Assembly: GCA_913043205.1 (NCBI GenBank)
Contig: CAJWLF010000002.1
Location: 45,206-109,205, forward strand
DNA: 64,000 nucleotides
Reading direction: 5' to 3'
DNA from: an uncultured Chloroflexota bacterium
Lineage (GTDB): Bacteria; Chloroflexota; UBA11872; VXNJ01
A program made the translations under genes and the position numbers. The notes under the pieces are model-generated. The model did no database searches. It was given only the letters and a program-made list of their open reading frames with translations, and had not been told where the DNA came from. Below, piece by piece: positions 10,196 to 19,829 of this stretch (its first letter is position 1; every line of letters starts with the position of its first letter).

Positions 10196-12236
10196 TACGC
10201 AAATTTCGATTGCGAATCAATAAGGCCAAATGCTCGTCAACAACACAGTTCCAATTCGGAGGCACAAGGACCGTACAGCCATCTTCCAAAATTATCGCCG
10301 GGCCTGATATTTCACTGCCAACCACCAAATTTGCGCGATTGAACACAGGTGTACTGATCTGTTGATCGGCAAATGCCACTAACTCAAACAACGATTCAGC
10401 CCCTAGTTTTTTGGATGCAACATGATCTTCAGCAACTATTAATTCGGTTGGTACTGTAGCTATCAGTCTTATAGACACAATTTCAGTTTTCATCGCTAAA
10501 TCTTTGAATGTATATTGGCGTTCATGCTCTAGATGAAACCTATCTATCGCAGCAAATAGATCCTTCCCATCAAACGGTACCCTTATCGCAAACGACTGCC
10601 CTTTATATCTGATGTCGCATTCATAATTGCAGACAACAGCTTCTCTTGTAGAGCTAAAATCTGCGAAGGCCCTATTGCTTAATTCTTCGATCAAATCTAG
10701 TACGAATGGCTCTGATGGGCCCTCCCCCGGCAGCATCACCGTTTTTGAGTATTCACGAGTATGATCCGAGAACAAAGCACCAAACGCAGATAATACTCCA
10801 GGGTTTTTCGGCACCATAACCGACGATATTCGCAAACGCTCCGCTAACTCACATACGTGCAAAGGACCAGCCCCTCCAAAAGCTACTAGTGTGAATTTCC
10901 TGGGGTCATATCCCCGCTCCACCGAAATTAACCGCAGGGCCGCCTCCATTTGAGCATTGGCCAAATCGATGATTGCACGCGCCGTCATAATTCGCGTGCG
11001 TGAGTTCGGAATGTCAGCCAATTCTGGAATCTGATCTGACAAACCATCTATGGCTTCTGCGGCCCTTTCATAGTCAAGTTTGACATGACCATCACCGATA
11101 CGACTGACCATCGGAATTCGTCCCAAGACAACATTAGCATCAGTAACAGTAGCCTCTCTCCCTCCCAAACCGTAGCATGCAGGCCCAGGGACAGCTCCGG
11201 CCGACCTAGGACCAACTCTCATAACGCCCGCTTCATCGAGTCCAGCTACTGACCCTCCTCCAGAACCCACGGTATGCACGTCAATCATGCTGACTGAAAC
11301 GGGCATGTCCTCTATTGTTCCCTCGTTAGTCTTTACAAGTCGCCCAGGGCACAGACAAACATCTGTTGAAGTTCCTCCCATGTCGAAAGTTAGAACATCT
11401 TTAAAGCCCGATAACTTACCCATGTGACGGGCACCTACCACGCCAGCAGCCGGGCCGCTAAGCACTGTCCTTACGGGCTCTTCCATAGCTTCCGAAGTCG
11501 TGAGTATTCCTCCATTTGATTGCACAGTCCACAGCGTTCCCGACGATATTTCATTGACGCTCGCAAGATAATCCGCCATTACTGGGGCTACATACGCATT
11601 GAGTGCGACTGTGCTAGTACGTTCATATTCCCTGAATTCCGGCATTATCTGAGATGACAAACTGACGTGCTTCATTCCAGCTTTCTTCAGTGCCGCTCCA
11701 ATGCATTGCTCGTGATCGGGATATAGAAATGAAAAAAGCAGCGAAACCGCACAAGTCTCTACTTGATTTGTTGTCATTTTTTCAATAATCGAGTCCAGAT
11801 CCGATTGATTCAACTGAACAACCACTTTGCCTAATCGATCAACACGCTCCTCAACCCCGAAACAATCTTCCGGGTGTACTACGTGAGCGTTTTTGATTGG
11901 CTCAACAGCATAAATATCTGGTCGGTTTTGTCGACCAATATGGAGCACATCCCTGAATCCTCTAGTTGTGATCAACGCTGTGCGAGACCCATTACGTTCT
12001 AAAATCGCATTCGTAGCAACAGTAGTTCCATGTACCGTTGCATCCACATCGTCAATATCGAAATACCGTAATCCCTTTTTAATTGAATCTCTAGGATTGT
12101 CAGGGTTGCTCAATACTTTCATAGTGCTAATTAATTCGTCTTGGACTAAAACCAAATCCGTGAAAGTACCACCTACGTCTATCCCTAGGCGGACTTGTCC
12201 TTCTTGCAACGATTTTTGATGATTTGCGGAGTTCAT
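10188..12236 (-). CDS. hyuA: Hydantoinase/oxoprolinase family protein, A subunit
   Basis: RLGIDVGGTFTDLVLV, VHGTTVATNAILERNG, LSGPAAGVVGA, DMGGTSTDVCLC, FGGAGPLHVCELAE. Confidence 0.9.
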   Translation of the reverse strand: MNSANHQKSLQEGQVRLGIDVGGTFTDLVLVQDELISTMKVLSNPDNPRDSIKKGLRYFDIDDVDATVHGTTVATNAILERNGSRTALITTRGFRDVLHIGRQNRPDIYAVEPIKNAHVVHPEDCFGVEERVDRLGKVVVQLNQSDLDSIIEKMTTNQVETCAVSLLFSFLYPDHEQCIGAALKKAGMKHVSLSSQIMPEFREYERTSTVALNAYVAPVMADYLASVNEISSGTLWTVQSNGGILTTSEAMEEPVRTVLSGPAAGVVGARHMGKLSGFKDVLTFDMGGTSTDVCLCPGRLVKTNEGTIEDMPVSVSMIDVHTVGSGGGSVAGLDEAGVMRVGPRSAGAVPGPACYGLGGREATVTDANVVLGRIPMVSRIGDGHVKLDYERAAEAIDGLSDQIPELADIPNSRTRIMTARAIIDLANAQMEAALRLISVERGYDPRKFTLVAFGGAGPLHVCELAERLRISSVMVPKNPGVLSAFGALFSDHTREYSKTVMLPGEGPSEPFVLDLIEELSNRAFADFSSTREAVVCNYECDIRYKGQSFAIRVPFDGKDLFAAIDRFHLEHERQYTFKDLAMKTEIVSIRLIATVPTELIVAEDHVASKKLGAESLFELVAFADQQISTPVFNRANLVVGSEISGPAIILEDGCTVLVPPNWNCVVDEHLALLIRNRNLRSD

Positions 12237-12257
12237 GCACTTACTCGATAATTAAGC

Positions 12258-12275
12258 ATGTGAGAATTTTCACAT
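12258..12275. promoter_or_regulatory. Candidate Rex operator (ROP-like palindrome)
   Basis: ATGTGAGAATTTTCACAT: 18-bp palindrome with one mismatched pair, TGTGA-N6-TCACA core, in the hyuA/rex divergent intergenic region. Confidence 0.6.
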
Positions 12276-12365
12276 AATAGAGGTATCCCACGCTAATATG
12301 CGCAACGCATGAACGTTGCTTGTCCCCGTCAATAATCTAGTAAATAGAGAACAGCGAGCTCTAAA

Positions 12366-12992
12366 ATCGGCGACCGAAACATACCGCAAACTACAGTACG
12401 ACGCCTATCGCTTTACCTCCGAACATTAGGATTGGAAGCTGCAAGCGGCGGTACCAGCATATCGTCGGATCGTCTGGCACATCTAACTGGTCACACTGCT
12501 GCACAAGTTAGACGAGACCTCGCATACTTCGGGAATTTTGGTAAGCGAGGAGTAGGTTACTCTGTCTCAGATTTAAGTAATCAACTAGTTTCGATAGTTG
12601 GAATAGATCACAACTGGAACATGGCCTTGATCGGAGCAGGAAACTTAGGCAAAGCGTTACTAGCATATAAGGGATTTGAACAGCGTGGCTTCAAGATAGT
12701 CGGAGCGTACGACAACGACGCTAGAAAGATTGGATCAACGATTTCAAATTTGACTGTAGAATCGCTTTCTAAGCTTTCGGAATCGGCGAAAAGATTGGAC
12801 ATTCAACTTGCCATTATTGCTACTTCAGCAGAATCCGCCCAAGAAGTCCTAGACCTATCAGTAGACAGTGGCATTATGGCTGTATTAAATTTTGCACCGG
12901 TCCGCCTTAATGCACCAGATACTGTTCAAATCGCTAATGTCGACTTAACTGTGGAGGTTGAATATTTGTCTTACTGGCTAACAAACAAGTGA
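12366..12992 (+). CDS. rex: Redox-sensing transcriptional repressor Rex (non-canonical start inferred)
   Basis: IPQTTVRRLSLYLRTLG...QVRRDLAYFGNFGKRGVGY, ALIGAGNLGKALL, C-terminal FAPV; the ORF-track start at 12432 (TTG) would cut the conserved N-terminal helix; start ATC 12366 or ATA 12381 uncertain. Confidence 0.85.
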   Translation: MGDRNIPQTTVRRLSLYLRTLGLEAASGGTSISSDRLAHLTGHTAAQVRRDLAYFGNFGKRGVGYSVSDLSNQLVSIVGIDHNWNMALIGAGNLGKALLAYKGFEQRGFKIVGAYDNDARKIGSTISNLTVESLSKLSESAKRLDIQLAIIATSAESAQEVLDLSVDSGIMAVLNFAPVRLNAPDTVQIANVDLTVEVEYLSYWLTNK

Positions 12993-13047
12993 TTTCCTTA
13001 GAATTAGGTTGTCATCTTCCAGAAATACGAAAGGTTTCTCGTTTTAA

Positions 13048-13428
13048 ATGCCTTCATATGTAGGAGTAGCTCTCTGCTCTTTAATAGGACTTGTCTTTAT
13101 TTGTGCAAGTCTTATAGGCGCGAGCGTATTGAGACCCAAAAGACCATTTGCTTCTAAGACCGAAGCGTACGAGTCAGGCATGCCAGCAGTAGGAGATACC
13201 AGGGGAAGACATGAGATTAATTTCTACATGGTCGCCATGCTTTTTGTCGTTTTCGATTTAGAACTAGCATTTTTATATCCATGGGCCGTATGGTTTGCAG
13301 GTGCTCAGACAGTGGAAAGTAAGATTTACCTAGGGGCTGTCATGGCAGTATTCATAGCCCTACTAGGAATTGCAGACATTGTAGCCTGGAAACTAGGCGT
13401 ATTCGATTGGGGCAAGCGTAGTGATTAG
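13048..13428 (+). CDS. nuoA: NADH-quinone oxidoreductase subunit A
   Basis: KTEAYESGMPAVGDTRGRHEINFYMVAMLFVVFDLELAFLYPWAV. Confidence 0.95.
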   Translation: MPSYVGVALCSLIGLVFICASLIGASVLRPKRPFASKTEAYESGMPAVGDTRGRHEINFYMVAMLFVVFDLELAFLYPWAVWFAGAQTVESKIYLGAVMAVFIALLGIADIVAWKLGVFDWGKRSD

Positions 13429-13440
13429 GGTATCTGTACA

Positions 13441-13998
13441 ATGCTAAAGGGGGCACTAAAACCACTGTTGTCAAACCAGCAATTGATTGAACAGATAGAG
13501 TCAATAGTTGGTTCAAAGCTTGATTCGACTGCAGAGTACTTGGGTGACGTAACCATCATGATACGGCCAGATTCGCTCTGCGAAGTATTACAGTCGCTGC
13601 GAGACGATAAATCATTGCAATTTGAAATGCTCGTTTCAATAACTGCGGTTCATTGGCCGGATCGCAAAGACGAATTCGAACTCGTATATCACCTGAGATC
13701 AATAGTGAACAACTTGTTTGTAGTTATCAAAACTCAAACAGGCCTAGGTGAGGCAATTCCAACTACTGCGCACCTCTTTAAGACAGCTGATTGGCAAGAA
13801 AGAGAAGTTTTCGACATGTTCGGCATAAGGTTCGATGGTCATCCGAATTTAAAACGCATCTTGCTTCCGGAAGGTTACCCATGGTTTCCTTTGCGTAAGG
13901 GATTCCCAATTGAAGGTCCCGATTTCCCAATAGATGCCTATCAAACTGATGCAGCAGGATTGGTGCAACCTGATGATTTCTGGAAGGATTCTACGTAG
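13441..13998 (+). CDS. nuoC: NADH-quinone oxidoreductase subunit C
   Basis: [45 protein letters not shown]. Confidence 0.95.
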   Translation: MLKGALKPLLSNQQLIEQIESIVGSKLDSTAEYLGDVTIMIRPDSLCEVLQSLRDDKSLQFEMLVSITAVHWPDRKDEFELVYHLRSIVNNLFVVIKTQTGLGEAIPTTAHLFKTADWQEREVFDMFGIRFDGHPNLKRILLPEGYPWFPLRKGFPIEGPDFPIDAYQTDAAGLVQPDDFWKDST

Positions 13999-14003
13999 GA
14001 ACG

Positions 14004-15260
14004 ATGGCAGCTGAAACTAGCCCCAAAAGAGTGGTGCAGCCTGAGATAAGCGAAGCTGAAGACGGTCGCATGATTCTGAACATCGGGCCTCAACACCCCA
14101 GTACCCACGGCGTGTTACGAGTATTGGCAAAAGTTGCGGGAGAGACTATCGAAGAAGCAGAGTGCGATATCGGTTATCTTCACCGCGGCGTCGAGAAGTT
14201 GATCGAAACAAAACGCTACTACCAGGGCATGACGTACACAGACCGCACAGACTACACTGCCGCACCTGCTAACAATCTGGGTTACATACTGGCGGTGGAG
14301 AAACTGCTAGGAATTGAAAATGAAATTCCGGACAGGGCCCACTATTTGAGAATGATCGTTATGGAACTCGCCAGGATATATGGTCATTTAATCTGGATCG
14401 GAACTCATGCACTGGACATGGGTGCCATGTCGATGTTCCTATATGCATTCCGAGAACGCGAAAAAATATCCGGCCTATTCGAGGAAGGTTGTGGAGCAAG
14501 ATTAACAACTAACTTCTTTCGTGTAGGTGGAGTCGGGCGCCATGATGACCCACCGGGGTGGCTGGAGCACGTCCAGGAGTTTGCCGAGACCTTTACCGTA
14601 GAGGAATTTGATACCTTGCTCACAGATAACGAGTTATATAAATCTCGTACCAAAGGCGTAGGGATCATATCTACTGAAGACGCAATTAGTATAGGTTTAA
14701 CCGGACCGTCATTGCGAGGATCAGGGGTTGAGTGGGACTTAAGACGACATCGGCCCTATGCGCGCTATAACGAAATCGATTATAAAATCCCAGTGTTCAC
14801 CGAGGGAGATGTGTACGCAAGATATATGGTTAGACTAAATGAGTTGTATCAATCCCGTTCGATGATTGCGCAATGTGTAGAAAGAGCCAGAGATCTTCGC
14901 GGCGAGCCAGCCAACGCAAACCTTGCAGATGTCGTCTGGCCTGAAATTGAGCGGGTTTCTGGATGGCAACCAGACAAAAGAAGCGGTGATATGGAAGCTA
15001 TGATTAATCACTTCAAACTGGTAATCGAAGGCTACAAACCACCAGCTGGAGATGCTTATTTTGGGGTAGAATCCCCCAAAGGAGAGTTGGGATTTTACTT
15101 TGTTAGTGATGGATCAGGAATACCCTACAGATGCCACATACGGTCACCATCTTTCGTAAATCTATCCAGTCTTAAACAGCTGGTAGAAGGAGGATTGATG
15201 GCCGATCTGGTGGCGTGTATTGGCAGCATCGATATAGTTCTTGGCGAAGTAGATCGGTAA
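14004..15260 (+). CDS. nuoD: NADH-quinone oxidoreductase subunit D
   Basis: LNIGPQHPSTHGVLRVLAKVAGETI, IGYLHRGVEKLIE, GELGFYFVSDGSGIPYRCHIRSPSF. Confidence 0.96.
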   Translation: MAAETSPKRVVQPEISEAEDGRMILNIGPQHPSTHGVLRVLAKVAGETIEEAECDIGYLHRGVEKLIETKRYYQGMTYTDRTDYTAAPANNLGYILAVEKLLGIENEIPDRAHYLRMIVMELARIYGHLIWIGTHALDMGAMSMFLYAFREREKISGLFEEGCGARLTTNFFRVGGVGRHDDPPGWLEHVQEFAETFTVEEFDTLLTDNELYKSRTKGVGIISTEDAISIGLTGPSLRGSGVEWDLRRHRPYARYNEIDYKIPVFTEGDVYARYMVRLNELYQSRSMIAQCVERARDLRGEPANANLADVVWPEIERVSGWQPDKRSGDMEAMINHFKLVIEGYKPPAGDAYFGVESPKGELGFYFVSDGSGIPYRCHIRSPSFVNLSSLKQLVEGGLMADLVACIGSIDIVLGEVDR

Positions 15261-15284
15261 TAACTCGAAATAGGAGACGACCCC

Positions 15285-17732
15285 ATAGCAACAGAAACCA
15301 CAACCAACACAGTTACGCTGACCATAGACGGTCAGGAAGTGACCGTGCAAAAAGGTATGACAGTCCTCCAAGCCGCTAATTCTATCGGCATTGATATTCC
15401 AACATTGTGCAATCACGAAATATTAGACCCTGTTGGTGCGTGCCGAATGTGCGTCGTCGAAATCCAGCCAGGACCACCCAGGCCGACGGCATCATGCACA
15501 ACTCCAGCCACCGACGGTATGGAAGTTAAAACCAATACCGACTCCATGCAGAAAACTCGCAGACAGACAATCGAGTTACTTCTCCAACACCACCCCTTGG
15601 ATTGTCCTTACTGCGATCAATCTGGTACCTGCGAATTACAAGACGAAACTTTCGGTCAAAACATATGGCAGAGTCCATTTGAGACAGTGTCCAAAGCATT
15701 CCCTGAAGAGAACTTGAACGAAGTGATTATGATTAATCACAACAGGTGCATCCTGTGTTACAGGTGTGTCCGCGTATGCGATGAGCAAATGGGGGTGCAC
15801 GCATTAGACGTAGCTGAAAGAGGTGGTAGATCATTCATAGTATCGGCACAACACAAATTCATGGATTGCGAACGTTGTGGAATGTGCATCGAAGTATGTC
15901 CTGTTGGAGCCGTGTTGAGTCGACCTTTCAAACACGTAGCAAGGGCATTTCAAACTCTAACATCAGAAACAACATGCCCACACTGTAGTGTCGGTTGCAG
16001 CCTCCAACTTGAATCACGAAAAGGAGAAGTCCTTCGTGCTCGAGCACGGCCAGTCAAAGAACCCAATCGAGGAATACTATGCAATAAAGGTTTCTTCGGA
16101 TGGGAACATGTCAATCATCCAAATCGAATCCATGCACCCATGATTCGGAGAGCCGGAAACCTAGTGGAGGTTGGCTGGCAAGAAGCTCTAAACCATGTGG
16201 CCGAACGGTTTCTGGCTATAGCCGAACTTGATGGCGCGGACACTATTGGAGCCATTGGATCTGGCAATCTCACCGTGGAGGATAACTATGCTCTACAGAG
16301 ACTTATGCGAGGTAGCATAGGGACTAACAACCTGTACCTAGGACGCAATGGCTATGAAGTTGCCGCAAGCACTATTGAAACCGCACTTGGATCGGAAGCT
16401 CTATATAACAACCAAGACCAACTACTAAATTCGGACGTCTGCCTGGTCATTGGGGGAGACATCAATGGATCGCACAACGTCCTGTCCGCACATCTGAAGT
16501 CGGCAACAAGAAAAGGTTTGACTAGAATCATTGCCGTAACCCGAGTGGATTCTGCAATCGACCCGTTTGCCAGCCTGTCATTACGGATTAAACCGGGCAG
16601 CGAATCAACATTCCTGACTGCACTTACTAGCGATGCTGATGAAGAATTCGAGAACTTAACTGGTATAACCAAGGAACAACTATCCGAAGTGCAAAAGGCT
16701 CTGGAAGATTCAACTTCCTCGTCTGTAGTGTGGGACACGGGAATATGGACCTTCGGTCGGGAGAAAAACATTGCAGCTGCAGCATGCCGAATGTCAAAAA
16801 AGTTTGGATCCTTATTATTTCCGCTCCCCGACAAAGCAAATATCGTTGGAGGAATCAAGGCTGGCATGGCCCCCAACAGATTGCCCGGTGGATGCTCGGT
16901 AAGTAACCAGCACGCCAGATCACTAATCGAATCCAAATGGCAGACCGCAATTCCTTCTGAACCAGGTAAACCCATGGATGATTTTCTCGCTAGCGCAAAG
17001 GCTATATACATCGCGGGAGAAGACATAATCAGTTCCTCTAACAACCCGGCCGCTGTGAGAGACTGCCTTGATCGAGCCAGCTTTGTCGTGGTTCAAGAAA
17101 CATTCATGAATGCTACAACCGAATATGCAGACGTCGTATTACCAGGTTCAACATCTGCAGAAAAAACTGGTCATTTCGTAAATTTCGAAGGGGCTGAGCT
17201 GTCCGTGAAAGCGGCAATCGCTGGGATCGGTAAGGCTAGAGAGGATTGGGAAATTTCGGCAAGGATAGCGGCCAAGCTGGGAGCAGATTTTGGCTACCGA
17301 AAATCAGTCGGTTTGTGGGATGAATTCACAGAGCTATCCCAAGATCATAGCGTCACTCCAACTGGGGCCATTCCAACCATCAATGGTCGAATGCAGATTC
17401 CAACTGTGGAATTCCCATACCATCTAGTAACTGAGACTCACCTATTTACAGGACAGCCAGATCTACGCTTAGGAACCACGATGCACGATTTGTACGAAGC
17501 CGCCGCAGAAGTGAACGAATTAGATTCACACCAAATGGGTGTTCAGGATGGAGATCGAGCCATGATACGTACGGAACACGGCGAGTTTGAACTGCCTGTT
17601 CGCGTTTCCAGCGTTGTCCCACGGGGAGTCGTATTTATAGCGGACCATTTATCGGAAGCACCTGTGCTAACACTCAATCATAACGGGCCTGACGGTATGC
17701 CGGTCGGAGTTAAGAAAGTAGTTGTTAAGTAA
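15285..17732 (+). CDS. nuoG: NADH-quinone oxidoreductase subunit G (ATA start inferred)
   Basis: 2Fe-2S domain CNHEILDPVGACRMCVVE, HHPLDCPYCDQSGTCELQD, CERCGMCIEVCPVGA, CPHCSVGCSL molybdopterin-like domain; AGGAG 8 nt upstream of ATA at 15285; track start at 15339 removes the first beta strand. Confidence 0.9.
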   Translation: MATETTTNTVTLTIDGQEVTVQKGMTVLQAANSIGIDIPTLCNHEILDPVGACRMCVVEIQPGPPRPTASCTTPATDGMEVKTNTDSMQKTRRQTIELLLQHHPLDCPYCDQSGTCELQDETFGQNIWQSPFETVSKAFPEENLNEVIMINHNRCILCYRCVRVCDEQMGVHALDVAERGGRSFIVSAQHKFMDCERCGMCIEVCPVGAVLSRPFKHVARAFQTLTSETTCPHCSVGCSLQLESRKGEVLRARARPVKEPNRGILCNKGFFGWEHVNHPNRIHAPMIRRAGNLVEVGWQEALNHVAERFLAIAELDGADTIGAIGSGNLTVEDNYALQRLMRGSIGTNNLYLGRNGYEVAASTIETALGSEALYNNQDQLLNSDVCLVIGGDINGSHNVLSAHLKSATRKGLTRIIAVTRVDSAIDPFASLSLRIKPGSESTFLTALTSDADEEFENLTGITKEQLSEVQKALEDSTSSSVVWDTGIWTFGREKNIAAAACRMSKKFGSLLFPLPDKANIVGGIKAGMAPNRLPGGCSVSNQHARSLIESKWQTAIPSEPGKPMDDFLASAKAIYIAGEDIISSSNNPAAVRDCLDRASFVVVQETFMNATTEYADVVLPGSTSAEKTGHFVNFEGAELSVKAAIAGIGKAREDWEISARIAAKLGADFGYRKSVGLWDEFTELSQDHSVTPTGAIPTINGRMQIPTVEFPYHLVTETHLFTGQPDLRLGTTMHDLYEAAAEVNELDSHQMGVQDGDRAMIRTEHGEFELPVRVSSVVPRGVVFIADHLSEAPVLTLNHNGPDGMPVGVKKVVVK

Positions 17733-17737
17733 TCATC

Positions 17738-18742
17738 ATGGTAGACGGTTGGGACATAGTCATATTAGCGATTAAAGGACTAGTAGTACTAGCCTTGCTA
17801 GCACTTGCCCCCATGATATTTGTACTCGCCGAGCGAAAGATTTTGGGCAGAATACAAGCGCGTGTGGGTCCGAATAGAGTAGGTCCCCGCGGATACTTAC
17901 AAACATTTGCTGATGCTATGAAGCTAGGCGCCAAAGAAGATTTAATACCACCGGGCGGAGACAAACTCATATTTTGGCTAGCACCCTTGTTCATGGCCGT
18001 TCCAGCAGCGACTTCCTTGTCCGTGTTACCCATAGGTCCTGAGGTGGAGATCGGGCGAACCATAGGCCTTTGGGTTACAGATCTAAACGTGGGCGTGTTG
18101 CTAATTTTAGCTATGGGTTCTTTAGCCGCATATGGACCAGTAATGTCAGGCTGGAGCTCAAACAGTAAGTATGCTCATTTCGGCGCTCTTAGATCGAGCG
18201 CCCAAGTGATAAGTTATGAAATTAGTCTTGGCCTAGCGGTGCTAGCAGTACTAATGTACGCAGGCTCATTTAGCCTAGTAGACATCGTCAATTCTCAAAA
18301 GCAAATGTGGCACATAGTTCCTCAAATCCTCGGATTCTTCATCTTTGCAGCATCTGCCGTAGCCGAGACTAATCGACCTCCGTTTGACTTGCCAGAAGCA
18401 GAGACCGAAATCGTCGCTGGTTACCATGTTGAGTATTCAGGAATGAGATGGGCGATGTTTTTCTTAGCTGAATATGCAAACATGTTTGTAGCATCAATGC
18501 TGGTAACAATTTTGTATCTTGGAGGATGGAACGGTTGGACCATTCCAGGACTCGAAGGAATTATGGGAGTCATGTGGACTCTGCTAAAAGCATTTTTCTT
18601 CATTTTTGTGTATTTCTGGTTGCGAGCTGTCCTTCCGAGACTACGCTATGACCAACTAATGGGATTTTGCTGGAAAATACTTCTTCCGGCCGGCGTTCTA
18701 AATTTATTCCTCGTAGCAATATTAAGAACCATCTGGAGTTAG
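17738..18742 (+). CDS. nuoH: NADH-quinone oxidoreductase subunit H
   Basis: ERKILGRIQARVGPNRVGPRGYLQTFADAMKL, AETNRPPFDLPEAETEIVAGYHVEYSGMRWA. Confidence 0.97.
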   Translation: MVDGWDIVILAIKGLVVLALLALAPMIFVLAERKILGRIQARVGPNRVGPRGYLQTFADAMKLGAKEDLIPPGGDKLIFWLAPLFMAVPAATSLSVLPIGPEVEIGRTIGLWVTDLNVGVLLILAMGSLAAYGPVMSGWSSNSKYAHFGALRSSAQVISYEISLGLAVLAVLMYAGSFSLVDIVNSQKQMWHIVPQILGFFIFAASAVAETNRPPFDLPEAETEIVAGYHVEYSGMRWAMFFLAEYANMFVASMLVTILYLGGWNGWTIPGLEGIMGVMWTLLKAFFFIFVYFWLRAVLPRLRYDQLMGFCWKILLPAGVLNLFLVAILRTIWS

Positions 18743-18748
18743 CTAGAT

Positions 18749-19201
18749 ATGCCTTTTGGAACAGGAATCATTAAGGGAATGGCTAAAGTATTAGGGATTG
18801 GATCTAGGGAGCCTGTCACTTACCACTACCCGGAAAACCCTAGACCAGTAGCAGAACGATTCCGTGGCATGGTAGGTATGCGGAGGGATGAAGTTACAGA
18901 TCTTTTATCCTGTGTAGGGTGCGGACTATGTGAGACTGCATGCCCAAACGAAGTTATACACATCGACACCTCCCAAGCAGAGGATGGAACACGCTGGGTA
19001 GAACGTTATGAGTTCGATCTTGGCAGATGCATTTATTGCTATCTGTGCATAGAAGCTTGTCCCGTTGATGCTCTCCAAGTCACGCATGCGTACCACACAC
19101 TAACCCCAGACCGATCAGAATTAGTCATCTCATCCGAGGAAATGATGGAGATGTGGGAAAGCCAGGATCGATTCTTGTTCGAGCGTTATTGGAATGAGTG
19201 A
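18749..19201 (+). CDS. nuoI: NADH-quinone oxidoreductase subunit I
   Basis: Two 4Fe-4S motifs: CVGCGLCETACPNE and CIYCYLCIEACPVDAL. Confidence 0.95.
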   Translation: MPFGTGIIKGMAKVLGIGSREPVTYHYPENPRPVAERFRGMVGMRRDEVTDLLSCVGCGLCETACPNEVIHIDTSQAEDGTRWVERYEFDLGRCIYCYLCIEACPVDALQVTHAYHTLTPDRSELVISSEEMMEMWESQDRFLFERYWNE

Positions 19202-19829
19202 TCTAGCGTGTACCTGGCTAGGGTTGATGGCCACAATCTTCGGACTTGGAACAGTCTTACTACGAAGCCCTGTTCATTCGGCACTATCATTGGTAATGGT
19301 GGTATTTCATGTAGCCGGGTTGTTCGTGTTGATGGGAGCTGGATTTCTGGCAGCGTTGCAAGTGATTGTGTATGCGGGAGCCATAATAGTGCTGTTTTTA
19401 TTCACTATGATGCTTCTCAATCTTGAACAGCACGATAATGAACCTCATATGCACAGATACCAAAAATGGCTGGGGTTTCCACTGGGTGGAGCGTTATTGA
19501 TCGAAGCAACTTGGATAGCATTGGCCCAGGCAAATCCTTCAGAAACACTTTTAGGCAAATATTCTCCAGAACGATTGAGCGAGTTAGGTGGAACCGCATT
19601 TGGCATAGCCGACGCAATGTTCACCAGCTATCTCTTACCTTTCGAAGTAGCAGGCGTATTGCTTCTAGCAGCTTCAGTTGCTGCCTTATCATTGGCACGC
19701 AAACCAGATGAAGACATCATGAAAGCGATGCCAGACATGGTGTCAGACGCCGCTGGATCTATGACCCAACCATCTGTTCAAGAGTCGAAACTCAATCAGT
19801 CACCTACAGAGCGCGGAGATAATCACTAA
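19194..19829 (+). CDS. nuoJ: NADH-quinone oxidoreductase subunit J
   Basis: PVHSALSLVMVVFHVAGLFVLMGAGFLAALQVIVYAGAIIVLFLFTMMLL. Confidence 0.94.
   Translation: MSDLACTWLGLMATIFGLGTVLLRSPVHSALSLVMVVFHVAGLFVLMGAGFLAALQVIVYAGAIIVLFLFTMMLLNLEQHDNEPHMHRYQKWLGFPLGGALLIEATWIALAQANPSETLLGKYSPERLSELGGTAFGIADAMFTSYLLPFEVAGVLLLAASVAALSLARKPDEDIMKAMPDMVSDAAGSMTQPSVQESKLNQSPTERGDNH

Noticed and set aside
16352-17044. 230-aa minus-strand ORF
   Set aside because: Antisense to nuoG, which has clear domain motifs; shadow ORF.
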